64,000 nt of DNA, from assembly GCA_038503065.1 (NCBI GenBank), contig JBCAMK010000001.1:3286001-3350000 (forward strand), written 5' to 3'. Made by a program: the position numbers and the translations under genes. This DNA is from Paragyromitra xinjiangensis. Its lineage: Eukaryota; Ascomycota; Pezizomycetes; Pezizales; Discinaceae. Each line of letters starts with the position of its first letter. The stretch's first letter is position 1. Shown here in pieces: positions 36,992 through 47,388 of the stretch. A model generated the notes under the pieces. That model did not search any database. It worked only from the letters and a program-made list of their open reading frames with translations, and was not told the origin of the DNA.

Positions 36992-38056
36992 TCAAGCAGT
37001 GGTATCGACAGCGGCGATTGCGACAGGTAAAGTAGTCTCTTTGCTGGCTGATTTTTTCGCTGCCTCTTTAGCTTCTGCAGCAGCAGCAATATTGGAGGCA
37101 TCATCGATTCCTACGGCCTCCTTCGCAATCATAAGGCTGATTTGAGGAGAAGCAGGGGAGCTGCGGAGTATCTTTCCAGCATGACCTTCGTCTGCCGTTT
37201 TTTCGATGATTATGACACTTCGAATTGTGCCCTTAGGCTTCTTCTTGATGGCAAACTTCTCGTGAAGCTCGTAGGTTGGATCACAGAGGAGGGTGTAGGT
37301 GAGATTGTGCTTGGTTTTGAATTTCTCGTTTGAAGTTGGAGCATCACCGGATAGACCATAAACGGTGTAACCAGCTTCAGAGAAAGCGCTGAAGTTGTCT
37401 CTAAAGAGGCATGCTTGGGTGATACAACCTGGCGTCGAGGCTTTAAAAACAAAAAGAAGAAAAGGTCAATATATGGGCGAGTTATAGCGCTTCTGACAGA
37501 TGACAGTAGGAAACTGATACGAGTAGAATGTGTCAAATGAGAAAACGGTGCGTAAATAAGTACCTTTTGGGTATGCAAAAATGACAATCCCCTTCTGGGT
37601 AGTCTCGAGCAGATCGTTGATTGTGGTCTTACTGCCATCCTGAGTCTGGACCGCGGGAAGATCCTTGGGCAAGAAATCACCATCTTTGAGGCCTTCGCTG
37701 GCTTCATCGGCTTTTTTTGTCTTAGCGGTTTTTGGGGACGGTTTTGCGACAGGTTTTGCAGTAGTAGGTTTAGCAACAGGTTTGGCAGCAAGTTTTGTGG
37801 AGGTCTTTGTAGGCTTTTCAATCTTCTCAGCCTTCTCAGGGGCTGCAGCGGTTTTTGAGGATGAAGCAGCTTCCGCAGTACTAGCGACAACGGCTTTCAC
37901 AGCAGCCGCAGCCTTATCGACTGTCGTCTTAACCTTTTTGGCCACAGGTTTCTTTGGTTCAACTGAAGCGCGTTTCTTGGTGACTTGGGCTGGAGGCGCG
38001 GGTACATCCTTTTTCGCAGCGTTACGACTGCTCCTGCGGAGAATGGGCTCTGACAT
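36992..38056 (-). CDS. DOT5: nuclear-type peroxiredoxin, DOT5/Prx Q family
   Basis: A thiol peroxidase reducing hydroperoxides. Exons 37564..38056 and 36992..37440 give 313 residues. The catalytic domain starts near residue 130 (LPKDLPAVQTQDG) and contains the peroxidatic site STPGCITQAC, with Cys170 and the resolving Cys175 at the C-x4-C spacing of Prx Q/BCP, then FRDNFSAFSEAGYTVYGLSG. The first 125 residues form a Lys/Ala/Pro-rich basic tail (KKVKTTVDKAAAAVKAVV, AKPVAKPTTAKPVAKPSPK). This is longer than in yeast Dot5 and suits nuclear or chromatin targeting. The C-terminus also extends about 30 residues, Ala/Lys-rich. Confidence 0.88.
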
Positions 38057-39463
38057 GGCGACCGCGCGATTCAACGGAATAGAAGGGAGGGATAAGTGTG
38101 ATTAAAGCGGAGTGGGGATGCTAGGGTTGATGAACGGGGTGCGCAAGTGGAGAAAAATATTCTGGATATGAGGCAAGGAAAACACTACGATTCTTTGTTG
38201 TAGACTCGCAGATAGAAGGAATAGAAAGATGGGGAAAGGATGGTGGGGAGGATGAGGGAAAGCGGTATTTATATTGGAGCTGGGGAGGGGGGGGTGGTAG
38301 TGGACGAAGCAATAGCTGTCGGTATGTTATGTAGGTACCTAAATGAAGTGAGGTTGGGTTGTTGGGTCAGATAAATAGAGTAAATGAGTATCAAGCAGCT
38401 TTAGGAGGGGCTAAAAGAAGTGAGAAAAAGAGCGAGAATAAAAATAGTGGGAATCGTAAAATAATGAATCGATTAATATTTGATGGACTGCTTGGTAGAA
38501 AAAGCAAAAGCGAAAGCAGGCGTTACTGCTGAAAAGTCGGCAATTGTGGGAATAAGTGGGCAAACGAGTGACTGAGGAAGTGAGGTCAACAGTCACTCGT
38601 CAGCGTCCAGCAGCCGCGCCTGATGGAAGTGAGCGAGCAATTGAAGGAGCCAGCCCACTGTGTTCCCGCATGCTTCATTGTGCTTCATGTCCATATCTCG
38701 TTCATAGCGTGTGGACGCCTTGGTCGTTGGAATTGCACTGGCTGAAGGTATCAACTTGCTGTTGGAGCGAAAGATACATGTATAGATCGTACTGTATGTA
38801 ATAAATACATGCATTGCTTGTGCATAAAGCGGTGTATACCATAAAATAATGCCAGCTTGTGTTGAGAGTGTCTTGCGGTGTGCATACTCTGTGTGGAATC
38901 GAAGCATGAAACAGTGAATGGCATTACCTTCCCACTGGTGCGGGTATGAACCACAAGTAAAGTACATGTAAACATACCCACATGTATGTAGCCGAGCAGC
39001 GGATTCCCGTGCTAGGCAGTATGCTGTCGGCGTAGGGAACAGACCAGGGCCCAGGTGAGTCTCGTCGTTGAAGCTGGCCGAGCCACACCAACAGGGCGAT
39101 ATCGCTTGGCGGACCCTTCTTCACAAGCGTTTTGGTCCCGCCCTGTTTTTCGTTGGGCCCCGTTATTTTTCGCCACATTTTTTTCCCTTCGGACCCTCTG
39201 GTCGGAATTTCTTTTGCCGATCCCTCCTCCATGATCGATGGAATAGATTCGTTCCGCTCACACGACTGCCACTTCACCTCATCCTCCATCTATCTCCAAA
39301 CCCCGCAATCCAACCAGATTTATCCCGCATTTCCATCAACAGAGAAAGAGAGAGAGAGAGAACTCCTCTGTACTGATAAAACAGTTATAAAAGGGCAGTT
39401 TGATTCACTATCATCCGAAGAAGAAGAACATCGAGTCTCATCAGTTCCCTCATCCTCCCCACA
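38057..39463. other. intergenic between divergent DOT5 and UPS2 genes
   Basis: About 1.4 kb. No supported gene. It ends with a GA microsatellite (GAGAGAGAGAGAG, about 39344-39361) in the presumed 5' untranslated region of the UPS2-like gene. Confidence 0.45.
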
Positions 39464-40107
39464 ATGAAGGTTTTCGAGTCTTCTTGTACATTTGACTACC
39501 CGTGGGCAAACGTCTCTGTAGCCAACTGGAGGAAATATTGCGCATGGAATACCCAGAGTACCCATGTCGTCGCCGTAGACACTCTATCTAGGAGTGTGGA
39601 TCCTTCAACTGGTGTTGTCAGTTTTTCCCTCTGCAATCTCAGTGTTCGTGTGGATTCATTTGGCTGACTGGGGTGTCAATGTAGCTTCGAACTGAACGCC
39701 TCATCACATGCAAGCAGAGCGCCCCACGTTGGCTCATGAAATTCGTAGGCGGAACCGAGGAGTCCTTCGTCCGTGAAATATCGGAGGTTGACCCATCCAG
39801 ACGGACCGTCACTCTCCGCTCTACCAACTTGACAGGCTCAAACTTTGTCTCCGTCCAAGAAACAGTCATCTACTCCCCCGATCCAATCGCTCCCGAATCA
39901 CGAACTCTATTTAAACAAGATGCCCAGATAACAGCTTATGGTGCCTTTTCAAGATTGTGCGGCGCTATTGAGGACTGGTCTGTGGAACGCTTTGGACAGA
40001 ATGCAATGAAGGGACGATTGGGGTTTGAGGCGGTTCTCGAGATGTCTGCAAAAGCTTTCAGGGAGATGAAGGAGGGCGCAGGGATATCCGAAGAGGCCAA
40101 GATGTAG
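39464..40107 (+). CDS. UPS2: PRELI-domain lipid transfer protein, UPS2-like
   Basis: A mitochondrial intermembrane-space protein that, with Mdm35, moves phospholipid between membranes (yeast Ups2: phosphatidylserine). Exons 39464..39616 and 39685..40107 give 191 residues. The whole protein is one PRELI/MSF1 domain: MKVFESSCTFDYPWANV, STHVVAVDTLSRSVDPSTG, TERLITCKQSAPRWL, FVREISEVDP, QDAQITAYGAF and EDWSVERFGQNAMKGRLGFE. The Y-P-W and TERLIT stretches and the ITAYG motif fit Ups2 better than Ups1. The first intron uses donor GTCAGT, chosen because it joins V|LRTERLIT in frame. Confidence 0.88.
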
Positions 40108-40793
40108 ATTTGGAGAGGCTAATATTGGACGGGATGAACACCATTTATTTCCACCGCCGGTTTCTACAAAATCTCCCAGCTTGCTCCAATATGTCAACTC
40201 TACTCTCTTGGGATCGCTTGGTATTCATCTATGATTTTTTTATTTTTTATTTTTTACGGGGGATGAGCAACGACACCCACTTGCGAACATCAAGCCATCC
40301 GGGCCACCCTTTCCCTTTCTTGCGCTCTCTTTTACTCGTTTTGCTTTCGGAGTTTGGACAAAAGTTTTCTGGGGGCGGGTTTCGACTATCGATTATTATA
40401 GGAGTTTTGCTGCAGTGTTTTTGTCTATAAAAACGTGCGGAACTGGTTTTTATCATCCAGATACAGCGTACGATATCTTTCTTGATTTTCTTCTATTATT
40501 TCCTTTTCGATTTTCCGTTCCTAGATTTTCTACAAAATGGTCACGAGCGTGGGAGCTCTGGTCTTGTATTTACCCATAGGGTGTTGGTGGAATGTGATGA
40601 GTACAGTTTTGCGAAATTTAGAGATGAGATAGAAATTAAGGAGTGCAAAAAATAATGAAAAAGATGACCACAACGCACGCCCTCTGAAATGAATACTATG
40701 TGCAGGTCTCTAACGAAAGATTTACCTTTAGTTCTTTCTGTGCAGCTTATCACAAGTTCTAGCAACAGGAAGTAATGCAAGGGGACAGGTCAT
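40108..40793. other. convergent 3' intergenic region
   Basis: About 690 bases between the stops of the UPS2-like and SUR7-like genes; AT-rich, with TTTTTTTATTTTTTATTTTTT near 40236. No gene seen. Confidence 0.5.
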
Positions 40794-41816
40794 CTAGTTG
40801 TCTTTTCTCCGGGCTCGACTTCCTAGGTCTGATTGATCCTCAGCTCTCTCATCCGTGGCAATAGCATGCTCCTCAGCACCCTTTGCGATTAACTTTTTCG
40901 CCCTCCTCCGAGACATAGTACAGCAGCACATGGCTGCGTGCAATATGAAGGAAAGCAGGGAGAATCCGGACGCCATCCACATGAACACAAACATCCGTGT
41001 CCCGATAGTCCCTTGAATATTGAAATCCGGCTGATCCTCGAATACTTTTTGGAAGATGATGAAGAGTGCCGTCGAAATTGCAGCAGCAACAGTTGTGAAA
41101 AGGGCTGTGACGAAGGAGATAAGACCAGTTGCAAGCGAGTTCCACCGCGTATAAATATCAATCCAGCCTGACAATTAGGCACCATATGTTAGTACTTTCG
41201 AGGCTGTACCCAAGTGAAATGGTAATTTGCGGTGTAAATTTACCAATTGTTAGAGCCACAAAGGCAAAGCCGATGCCTATAAAATAGCTTGTGAACATCC
41301 AATGACTGGCCATTTTTGCAATGTCAAGCGCATTGCTTATGGTGGCTGGGATTGCAACTATACATGTATTCATTTGTCAGAGTGAATTGTTTCTGAAAAT
41401 GGGCGTGAAAGCTTACTTGTAGCACCATCAAGGAGCTGGGAAAGGAGAATTTCGACGGGATCGAAAGAATAAAGGGCCTTAGGCGGTGAACAGTAGGTAA
41501 CGCCTCGTCCTTTGTACCCCTCGCAATAGTTCCATAATCCGACTTGATAGAAATCCCTCAAGCCTAGAGTCTGTGCAATTGAATTGACAAGCACATAATT
41601 TGGAAATGATCGTGGGATGATATTAGAGACATCGATACGGAGGAAGTATATGTTATCAAGTATTCTAACACCGCGAGTGTTACCCACCAGGACCAAGATA
41701 GAGAATACAGCTGAGGTGAGGGTAAATGATTCGGCCAACAAGGTGATATGTTTTCGTCGTGAGGTAGCTACTTTTAGCGGCAACCGAGGTCCGTTTGGTG
41801 CTTCGAGGCCGAACAT
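40794..41816 (-). CDS. SUR7/PalI (claudin-like) plasma membrane protein
   Basis: A four-span membrane protein of 295 residues. Exons 41417..41816, 41244..41357 and 40794..41167. Membrane segments: ESFTLTSAVFSILVLVG, then after the large extracellular loop HWMFTSYFIGIGFAFVALTI, ATGLISFVTALFTTVAAAIS and FVFMWMASGFSLLSFILHAA. The first loop has LWNYCEG (Trp95, Cys98) and a second Cys (VTYCSPP), the pattern of the SUR7/claudin superfamily in fungi, whose members mark eisosomes or act in wall and pH signalling. The tail is short and charged (CTMSRRRAKKL and RRKDN). Which SUR7 subfamily it belongs to cannot be decided here. Confidence 0.78.
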
Positions 41817-42534
41817 TCTCGCTAATGTTAGGATGGTTGAAGGTTGAAGAAGAAGAAGAAGAAATAATATGGAAGTTTCAAGGTTTGTGTGAACAAATAT
41901 ATTTGTGCACACAGGGCCAATACACCAGGAAATAAATATAGAGCACAAGCTATTGTAAGTTGGGATGCTACAAGAATTCTTCAAGGATATTTTGTGGGTT
42001 GGCTGCGCCCTAGCAGGAAATGGCCCTGTCTAGCTTCAAGTTATTAACCGTATAAGCAGGGCGATGCTAGGATCTTATGATGTTGTCAAAACCCACACGG
42101 AGCCCGGAAGATATTTAGGATTCGTAATTAATCAGTGTGATTGTCGGCTTTAGGCCACAATAGGTTAAGGAAAACCATTGGATTGGGTAGATCGACCATG
42201 CAGGGATGTTTTGCTGTAAGCTCTAAAGCCCTTCGGGGGTTTGGCTTTTGGGCTCATAGATCCACGTTTCATGGCTCAAGTGTGAGGGCGGTGAGGGCTC
42301 CGTTACTGGGAAACGGCTAGGGCGGAGCAGATGTCTTTGTCATGCTAGGAGTATGAAATGATACGTGATTAATTATTCCTGTCTAGGATTGAACGGCACG
42401 TTGGGAACGCTTACTACATGAAAACTGGAGAACTATTCCCTTCCTACCCGCTCTGATAAGCAAGCAACTTCTCTCTCAAAAGTGACGTGGATCCTGAGTA
42501 TACTTCTCCAAAAATCACGACCCCTTCGGCCCGA
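41817..42534. promoter_or_regulatory. divergent promoter region, SUR7-like / PLC-like genes
   Basis: About 720 bases between two divergent starts of membrane or surface proteins. An AAGAAGAAGAAGAAG run near 41850 lies just upstream of the SUR7-like start. No other motif stands out. Confidence 0.4.
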
Positions 42535-44106
42535 ATGTTGGAAAACTGGATACAATATTTGCTCATTAGCTGTTGTTGTATGGGGGCATTTGCTCAAGAT
42601 AGTTTCGAGGGGTCCATTACAGTTGGGTCAGCAACTTCCTCGAGCTCATCATCAACAACGATAACAAAGCACACAACCACAACAAAGGAAACCAGTACCT
42701 CGGAGTCAGAAACATTATTACATGGAACACGCAATGGAGATTATACTACTTCTACTTCTCGACTAAATCGAACTTCAACGTTGACATTGACGCCGGCTTC
42801 AACTGTGATCGTGGAAACATTGACAACTACACTTCTCCCCACAAACACACAGCCCTGCAACTTATATGTAGAGTTTTGTACCCGGCCCTACAGCAACATC
42901 ACCAATGTGGGGACTCACAACTCACCATTTGTCCGTAGAAGTAATGCAGCAGCCAACCAAGATCTGGATGTGAAGAACCAACTGAACGATGGTATTCGTA
43001 TGCGTAAGTTTCCCCAGAATAAGATCTACGCATAGTGGGTTGTGTGTTCCAACTGGGGTTATTTGCAAGTCGGGTGCTTACCTCGGAGGAAAATTTAGTC
43101 CAGGGGCAGACTCATATGGTCAACGGGACATTGTATTATTGTCATACTAGGTAAGAAATCAACTACAGATAAGATTGTTTAAGGGAAGTGATATGCTGAC
43201 TTATAGTATAAAGTTGCGACATTCTTAACGCCGGGACGGTGGAAGACTATCTTACTACTGTTGTGGGCTGGATTAAGAATAATCCATTCGAGATCGTAAC
43301 TATCCTTATTGGGAATGGTGATTTCGTTGATATCGGAAACTATACACTTCCATTGGAAAATTCAGGACTGTCTGAAATTGCGTATGTTCCACCGAAACGA
43401 AATATTAAAATAAATCAATGGCCTACATTGTCCGAACTTATTTTGACTGGTATGTTGGTATTGTCATAATAATTTCTTTTGAGCAACAAGATGAGTCAAA
43501 TAAATTGTTGACCATGTTTACTTTGGCGCTTCATAGGCAAGCGTGCAGTGGTATTTATGGATTATAAGGCCGATGAAGGCATTGTTCCATATATTCTGGA
43601 TGAATTCAGTTATATGTGGGAGACTCCGTTCTCGCAAACCGACGCTGCTTTCCCTTGTACGATCGAAAGGCCTCCGGACCAACCTAAAAATGATACAGAA
43701 GGGAAGCTGTATATGGCTAATCACAATCTCAACGTTGAATTTTCTTTCGCTGGTCAGTCGATATTAGTTCCTAATACAGTGGATATCAATCAAACAAACG
43801 CGATTTCTGGCTACGGATCTTTAGGATTACAGGCAAATAGTTGTAGAGGTTTGTGGAGCTGTATTCATTGTTCTCAGATGTTAGCTAACATGTGCAACAG
43901 ATATATGGGAACGCTATCCTAATTTTTTATTAGTAGACTTCTATGACGCAGGGAATGGCTCAGTTTTTGAGGTTGCAGCAAGAGCGAACAATGTAAGTTA
44001 TGTGAATACTTGCTGTGGAAAGAGGGCTTCGTCTGCGCCTTACGTTGGGGTAAACGGTGGGATCATGTTGGTGATGATCGTGGTGGTTTCGTTAGTGTTA
44101 TCCTAG
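42535..44106 (+). CDS. GPI-type secreted PLC-like phosphodiesterase
   Basis: Exons 42535..43003, 43099..43150, 43214..43449, 43537..43848 and 43901..44106 give 424 residues. ATG 42535 starts a signal peptide (MLENWIQYLLISCCCMGAFA); the frame stays open a little upstream but has no ATG there. A Ser/Thr-rich stretch follows, then a PLC-like X-type domain: NVGTHNSPF (the position of the first catalytic His), MLQGQTHMVNGTLYYCHTSC, VEDYLTTVVGWIKNNPFEIV and KRAVVFMDY. The last segment (GVNGGIMLVMIVVVSLVLS) is a GPI-attachment-type tail. Predicted: an extracellular phosphodiesterase-fold protein of the fungal surface; whether it still cleaves phosphoinositides is unknown. Confidence 0.82.
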
Positions 44107-44384
44107 AAGGGATATATGCTAAACGCGAATGGCTTTGTTTTTTTTCCTTCTTCCTCATATACATGGATGACTTTGAATAGATATTTAAGAAATAATTTTG
44201 TCTTTTTTTTGCGATGTTGGGGTTATATATTTGCGTGATCGTGGAAGCGATGGGGTTAGGTTTTGTTGACACTGTTACTAGATAGATAGATAAATCATAC
44301 ACGCACGACACTGTTACTACTATAGTAGTAGTAGTAATTCATTTACGTATCCAACTCCTAGGGTTATGACGACTGTTACTACTA

Positions 44385-44663
44385 CAGTTCCGTCCAACAA
44401 GTTCTTGCGGTTTTTGAGGTATCATGACACAACAAGGCACTGCAAGCCCCATAGCGCAACACCCCCAGATCCACCATGCCTCCCACAACTGAATCTTGAT
44501 CATGCCAGTACAATAAAGGACATACTGTAAATCCTTTAAGTAATAATGGCGAAACATGATTCTTTCTTTTTTGTTGAATAGTAAATATTTTCATTGAGTG
44601 GTTCATGGCATCTTGTTGCATCGTGGTACTTCAGAAACCGCAAGAACTTGTTGGACGCAACTG
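44385..44663. mobile_element. MITE with about 50-base terminal inverted repeats
   Basis: A 279-base element. The left end starts CAGTTCCGTCCAACAAGTTC and the right end, reverse-complemented, starts CAGTTGCGTCCAACAAGTTC; similarity continues through TTGCGGTTTYTGARGTA and on to CAACAAG, about 50 bases. TA flanks both ends (44383-44384, 44664-44665). Its sequence is unrelated to the two CCCTATAAG MITEs, but the CAGT start and TA duplication point to the same superfamily. Confidence 0.8.
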
Positions 44664-45046
44664 TACATGTAGGTAGTATTACTTTGTTTTCTGCGATATT
44701 CTGGCACTTAATACCTGTGATTATAGGTTTTCAAGAATAATATCGCATCCAGAACATATATTGTGTGTAGCGCAAACCCTCCGAAGCCCTCATGGACATA
44801 AAAAGAGGTCATAGATTTAAGCTACTACCTAACAAAGAAATTTTCATATTGGTACGGTGAACTCGTCACTATATGCGTGTTGTGTAGTATCACATTTTGC
44901 TGCCTCACGACATGTATTCACCAGGTCCCAACCTTGTTGGGTAGATTTGGTGACTAGCTAAAGCTTGGTCGAAAAAGTATCATTCCGGGTTGTGTTCCAC
45001 ACTTCCTGGGCTGGGACTGGGAAAAATATTAAATAAATCAGAACCT

Positions 45047-45156
45047 GAATTGACCACCAGTGGTGAATCCAGGTATTAATATATGCTGAATCCCAGTGCC
45101 AATTCACAGCACTTATTACCCAAATAGTAAATTAGTTTACCACCGGTGGTCAAATT
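45047..45156. repeat. short inverted-repeat (foldback) element
   Basis: The ends AATTGACCACCAGTGGT and, in inverted orientation, AATTTGACCACCGGTGGT bracket about 75 bases. The internal ACCACCRGTGGT is itself palindromic. A third partial copy (CACCGGTGGT) lies at 45311. Probably a tiny non-autonomous element. Confidence 0.5.
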
Positions 45157-45160
45157 AAGG

Positions 45161-45200
45161 AACATATATACTACTAGTGATTAATACTAGTATATATGTT
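45161..45200. repeat. AT-rich palindrome
   Basis: A 40-base hairpin with arms AACATATATACT and AGTATATATGTT, directly next to the foldback element at 45047-45156. It may be a cruciform-forming end or part of a larger element. Confidence 0.5.
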
Positions 45201-45580
45201 GAGTTTAAGCGCGATTTCTCGATTTCACTTGTTGATTTTTGGTGGAGCTAGTAATTCAAAAGGTAGATTTGTGTAAATTGAACTTAGATACAGCACATAC
45301 TAAGATCTAGCACCGGTGGTATGATCTATTTACTCTTCCATAGGATGTAGAAACTCCAATAAATATACGGGAAGGTGGCACTAATAGTCGGCTTTAAGGG
45401 TTTAGTGCTGAGAGGTGCGTGAAGAAGCCCATGAAGCTGGGTGTTGCTGGGTTGGGGGAAAGTGACCTGTGGTATGCAAGAGCAGGGGCAAGAGGTTGTA
45501 CAATATTTCAATTTTGTGCTAGGGGCATTCGAGGAGGCTCATGAAGTCGTTTCTTGAGAATATAATCTTGAAGTGCGTGT

Positions 45581-46630
45581 TTAATCATTCGCAGTTTCAC
45601 TAAACCCATTCTTAAATCCATAAAGTGTAGCCAATTCATTGAGCTTGCTGTTTAGTCGCTCAATTTCCCTGTCTTTTTCCCTTTGTATATCCGATTGCTC
45701 AGCCAGTTGCGTCAGAGTCAGTTGTATTTCCCTCCGAGCTGTTTCCGTTGGGGTTTGCGGCGAAGAGTTTTCTTCTGGTGATGACTTTTGGGGTTGAATC
45801 CTCCCTCCACTTCTTTGCAAAAGGGTTCGTTTTACAGCAGTCAATTCTACCACTTCTTTTTGCCACTCCTTTTCCTTCACTTCATGGTCGGATACTAGAG
45901 CCTGTGTCACCACATAACCCGCTTTGTAGGCTTTAGCTTCCTCGTTGATGTTGGCAAGACTTGCTTCAGCCACAGTACGGGCAGTCCGTTCCTTTTGGTA
46001 GTCCAGCTTGAGTTGGGCAATTTGGAACTGGAGCTTTGGAAAGTCTTCGCTGGCCTGGTCTTGTTGTTCTCTAATACTTTCTAAGGTTTCTTGAGTCTCG
46101 GCTCGGAGCACTGTCTCTTTCTGAAATTCCGTGGCCAAAGACTGATGAGCATCACGAAGATTGAGGTAATGTAGGAGAAGCTGATGGACGTCGGTGATCC
46201 GGCTTTTCATCCAGGAAATATTCCCTGTAACCAACTGGTCGGAACTACTACTGGTAGCAGACGCAATACTTGGAACGGGCTCAGGGTCCGAGGGCGCATG
46301 ATTCAGTGGCCCTCCTGCTCTATGCTGGTGGTTCTCACTTGAGGGCTGGGGCGTCGTAGGGAGTGATGCTGGTGGGGTATAACGGCTAGACCGGGATGTA
46401 GCCTTTACTTGAGGAACAATTTGATAGGAGGTTTTGGGGCTACCTGCCGTGCCGGCATCGTGATGAAAGTTTAGCGAATAAGTGATGTTTGTCGTATTTG
46501 TTTCAAGGGAGCGGAGCGTTTGCTCATTGTCGTATTCATCGTCTGGCGTGTCTCCAAATAACTCTTCGTCCAAAGCCGAAAAATCCACTACTCCATTGGC
46601 TTCTACATCTCTGGTAATCATCGCAGACAT
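45581..46630 (-). CDS. orphan coiled-coil protein
   Basis: One open exon of 349 residues, starting MSAMITRDVEANGVV with an acidic Asp/Glu patch (DEELFGDTPDDEYDNEQ). Residues 60-120 are Ser/Thr/Pro-rich and disordered. From about 130 to the end it is helical and coiled-coil-forming (RAETQETLESIREQQDQASE, TELTQLAEQ-like heptads, and a final zipper EIERLNSKLNELATLYGF). I do not recognise the family. No membrane segment or enzyme motif is present. The coding look (clean long frame, biased composition, ATG start) supports a real gene, and its location between conserved genes suggests a host gene. It could be a lineage-specific scaffold or cytoskeletal adaptor. Confidence 0.6.
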   Translation of the reverse strand: MSAMITRDVEANGVVDFSALDEELFGDTPDDEYDNEQTLRSLETNTTNITYSLNFHHDAGTAGSPKTSYQIVPQVKATSRSSRYTPPASLPTTPQPSSENHQHRAGGPLNHAPSDPEPVPSIASATSSSSDQLVTGNISWMKSRITDVHQLLLHYLNLRDAHQSLATEFQKETVLRAETQETLESIREQQDQASEDFPKLQFQIAQLKLDYQKERTARTVAEASLANINEEAKAYKAGYVVTQALVSDHEVKEKEWQKEVVELTAVKRTLLQRSGGRIQPQKSSPEENSSPQTPTETARREIQLTLTQLAEQSDIQREKDREIERLNSKLNELATLYGFKNGFSETAND

Positions 46631-47388
46631 CAGTTGCTGTGAAGCTGGTGTGGAGACACCTGTATGTGATCGTCCTAGGATGCTTCGACTCTACAAGTCT
46701 GAGGTATGCCCAACGTGCCGGTAGAGTAAATTCGCCACAAATCAATATAAACTGGAATGCAAAAGGGTTTCAAGTAGGAGTAGATTTGTCTAAGCAGCGC
46801 ACCAAAGATGTGGTTCGATGAGGAGATTGGATGGTGGTTCTTTCCAGTTTGTTTGAGAAATGAGGTGCGTTTTTCCTGCATGCCCAAAGGCCTTGTCTTG
46901 TGATAGCTGGCTTACCTAAAACGGCAAGGAGACAGACCTCGCCAAACACAATCATAAGCTACCTACTTGTTGTTTCACCCACCAAAGCGCAGTAATAAGA
47001 GGAGGGGGAGGCTTCACGGAAATATTGATGCGCATGCTGTACACTCTGCATAGTTGCATAGATACATACCGGTATTCGATTCGGTGCTTAAACTTCGGTT
47101 CCAACGTCTTTTCTACGCCTACTATCGGCATTTTCTTTAATCCCGAGCGCCTGTTGCTCTGGCCTGATCCGTTCAGCCTACCTGATACAGGATCGAAGGG
47201 GGACGGAGGCAGAAGTAGTGAGAGGGGTCACAGTTCGGAGGGTCAAAGAAGAGTCGTAGAGGGGGACAGATAAGCATACGCGTTACTTAATAGGTAGGGA
47301 GACAGGCCAAGAGGCCTTGACGCCACGGGGGTGGTTTAACGGAACAGTTGCTTCTGGATTTTGATCATATGGCCCCGTCAACATCACG
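46631..47388. promoter_or_regulatory. divergent promoter, coiled-coil gene / NEM1
   Basis: About 760 bases between divergent starts. Short frames only; no repeat or motif that I can name. Confidence 0.4.

Larger units (their letters stand above)
44107..45580. other. intergenic with MITE and foldback repeats
   Basis: About 1.5 kb without a gene. It holds the MITE at 44385-44663, GACACTGTTACT-type direct repeats near 44268, 44310 and 44371, the inverted repeat at 45047-45156 and a 40-base palindrome at 45161-45200. Confidence 0.5.

Noticed and set aside
42487..42534. Upstream extension of the PLC-like protein
   Set aside because: The open frame begins with GTG; the first ATG (42535) starts a clear signal peptide.
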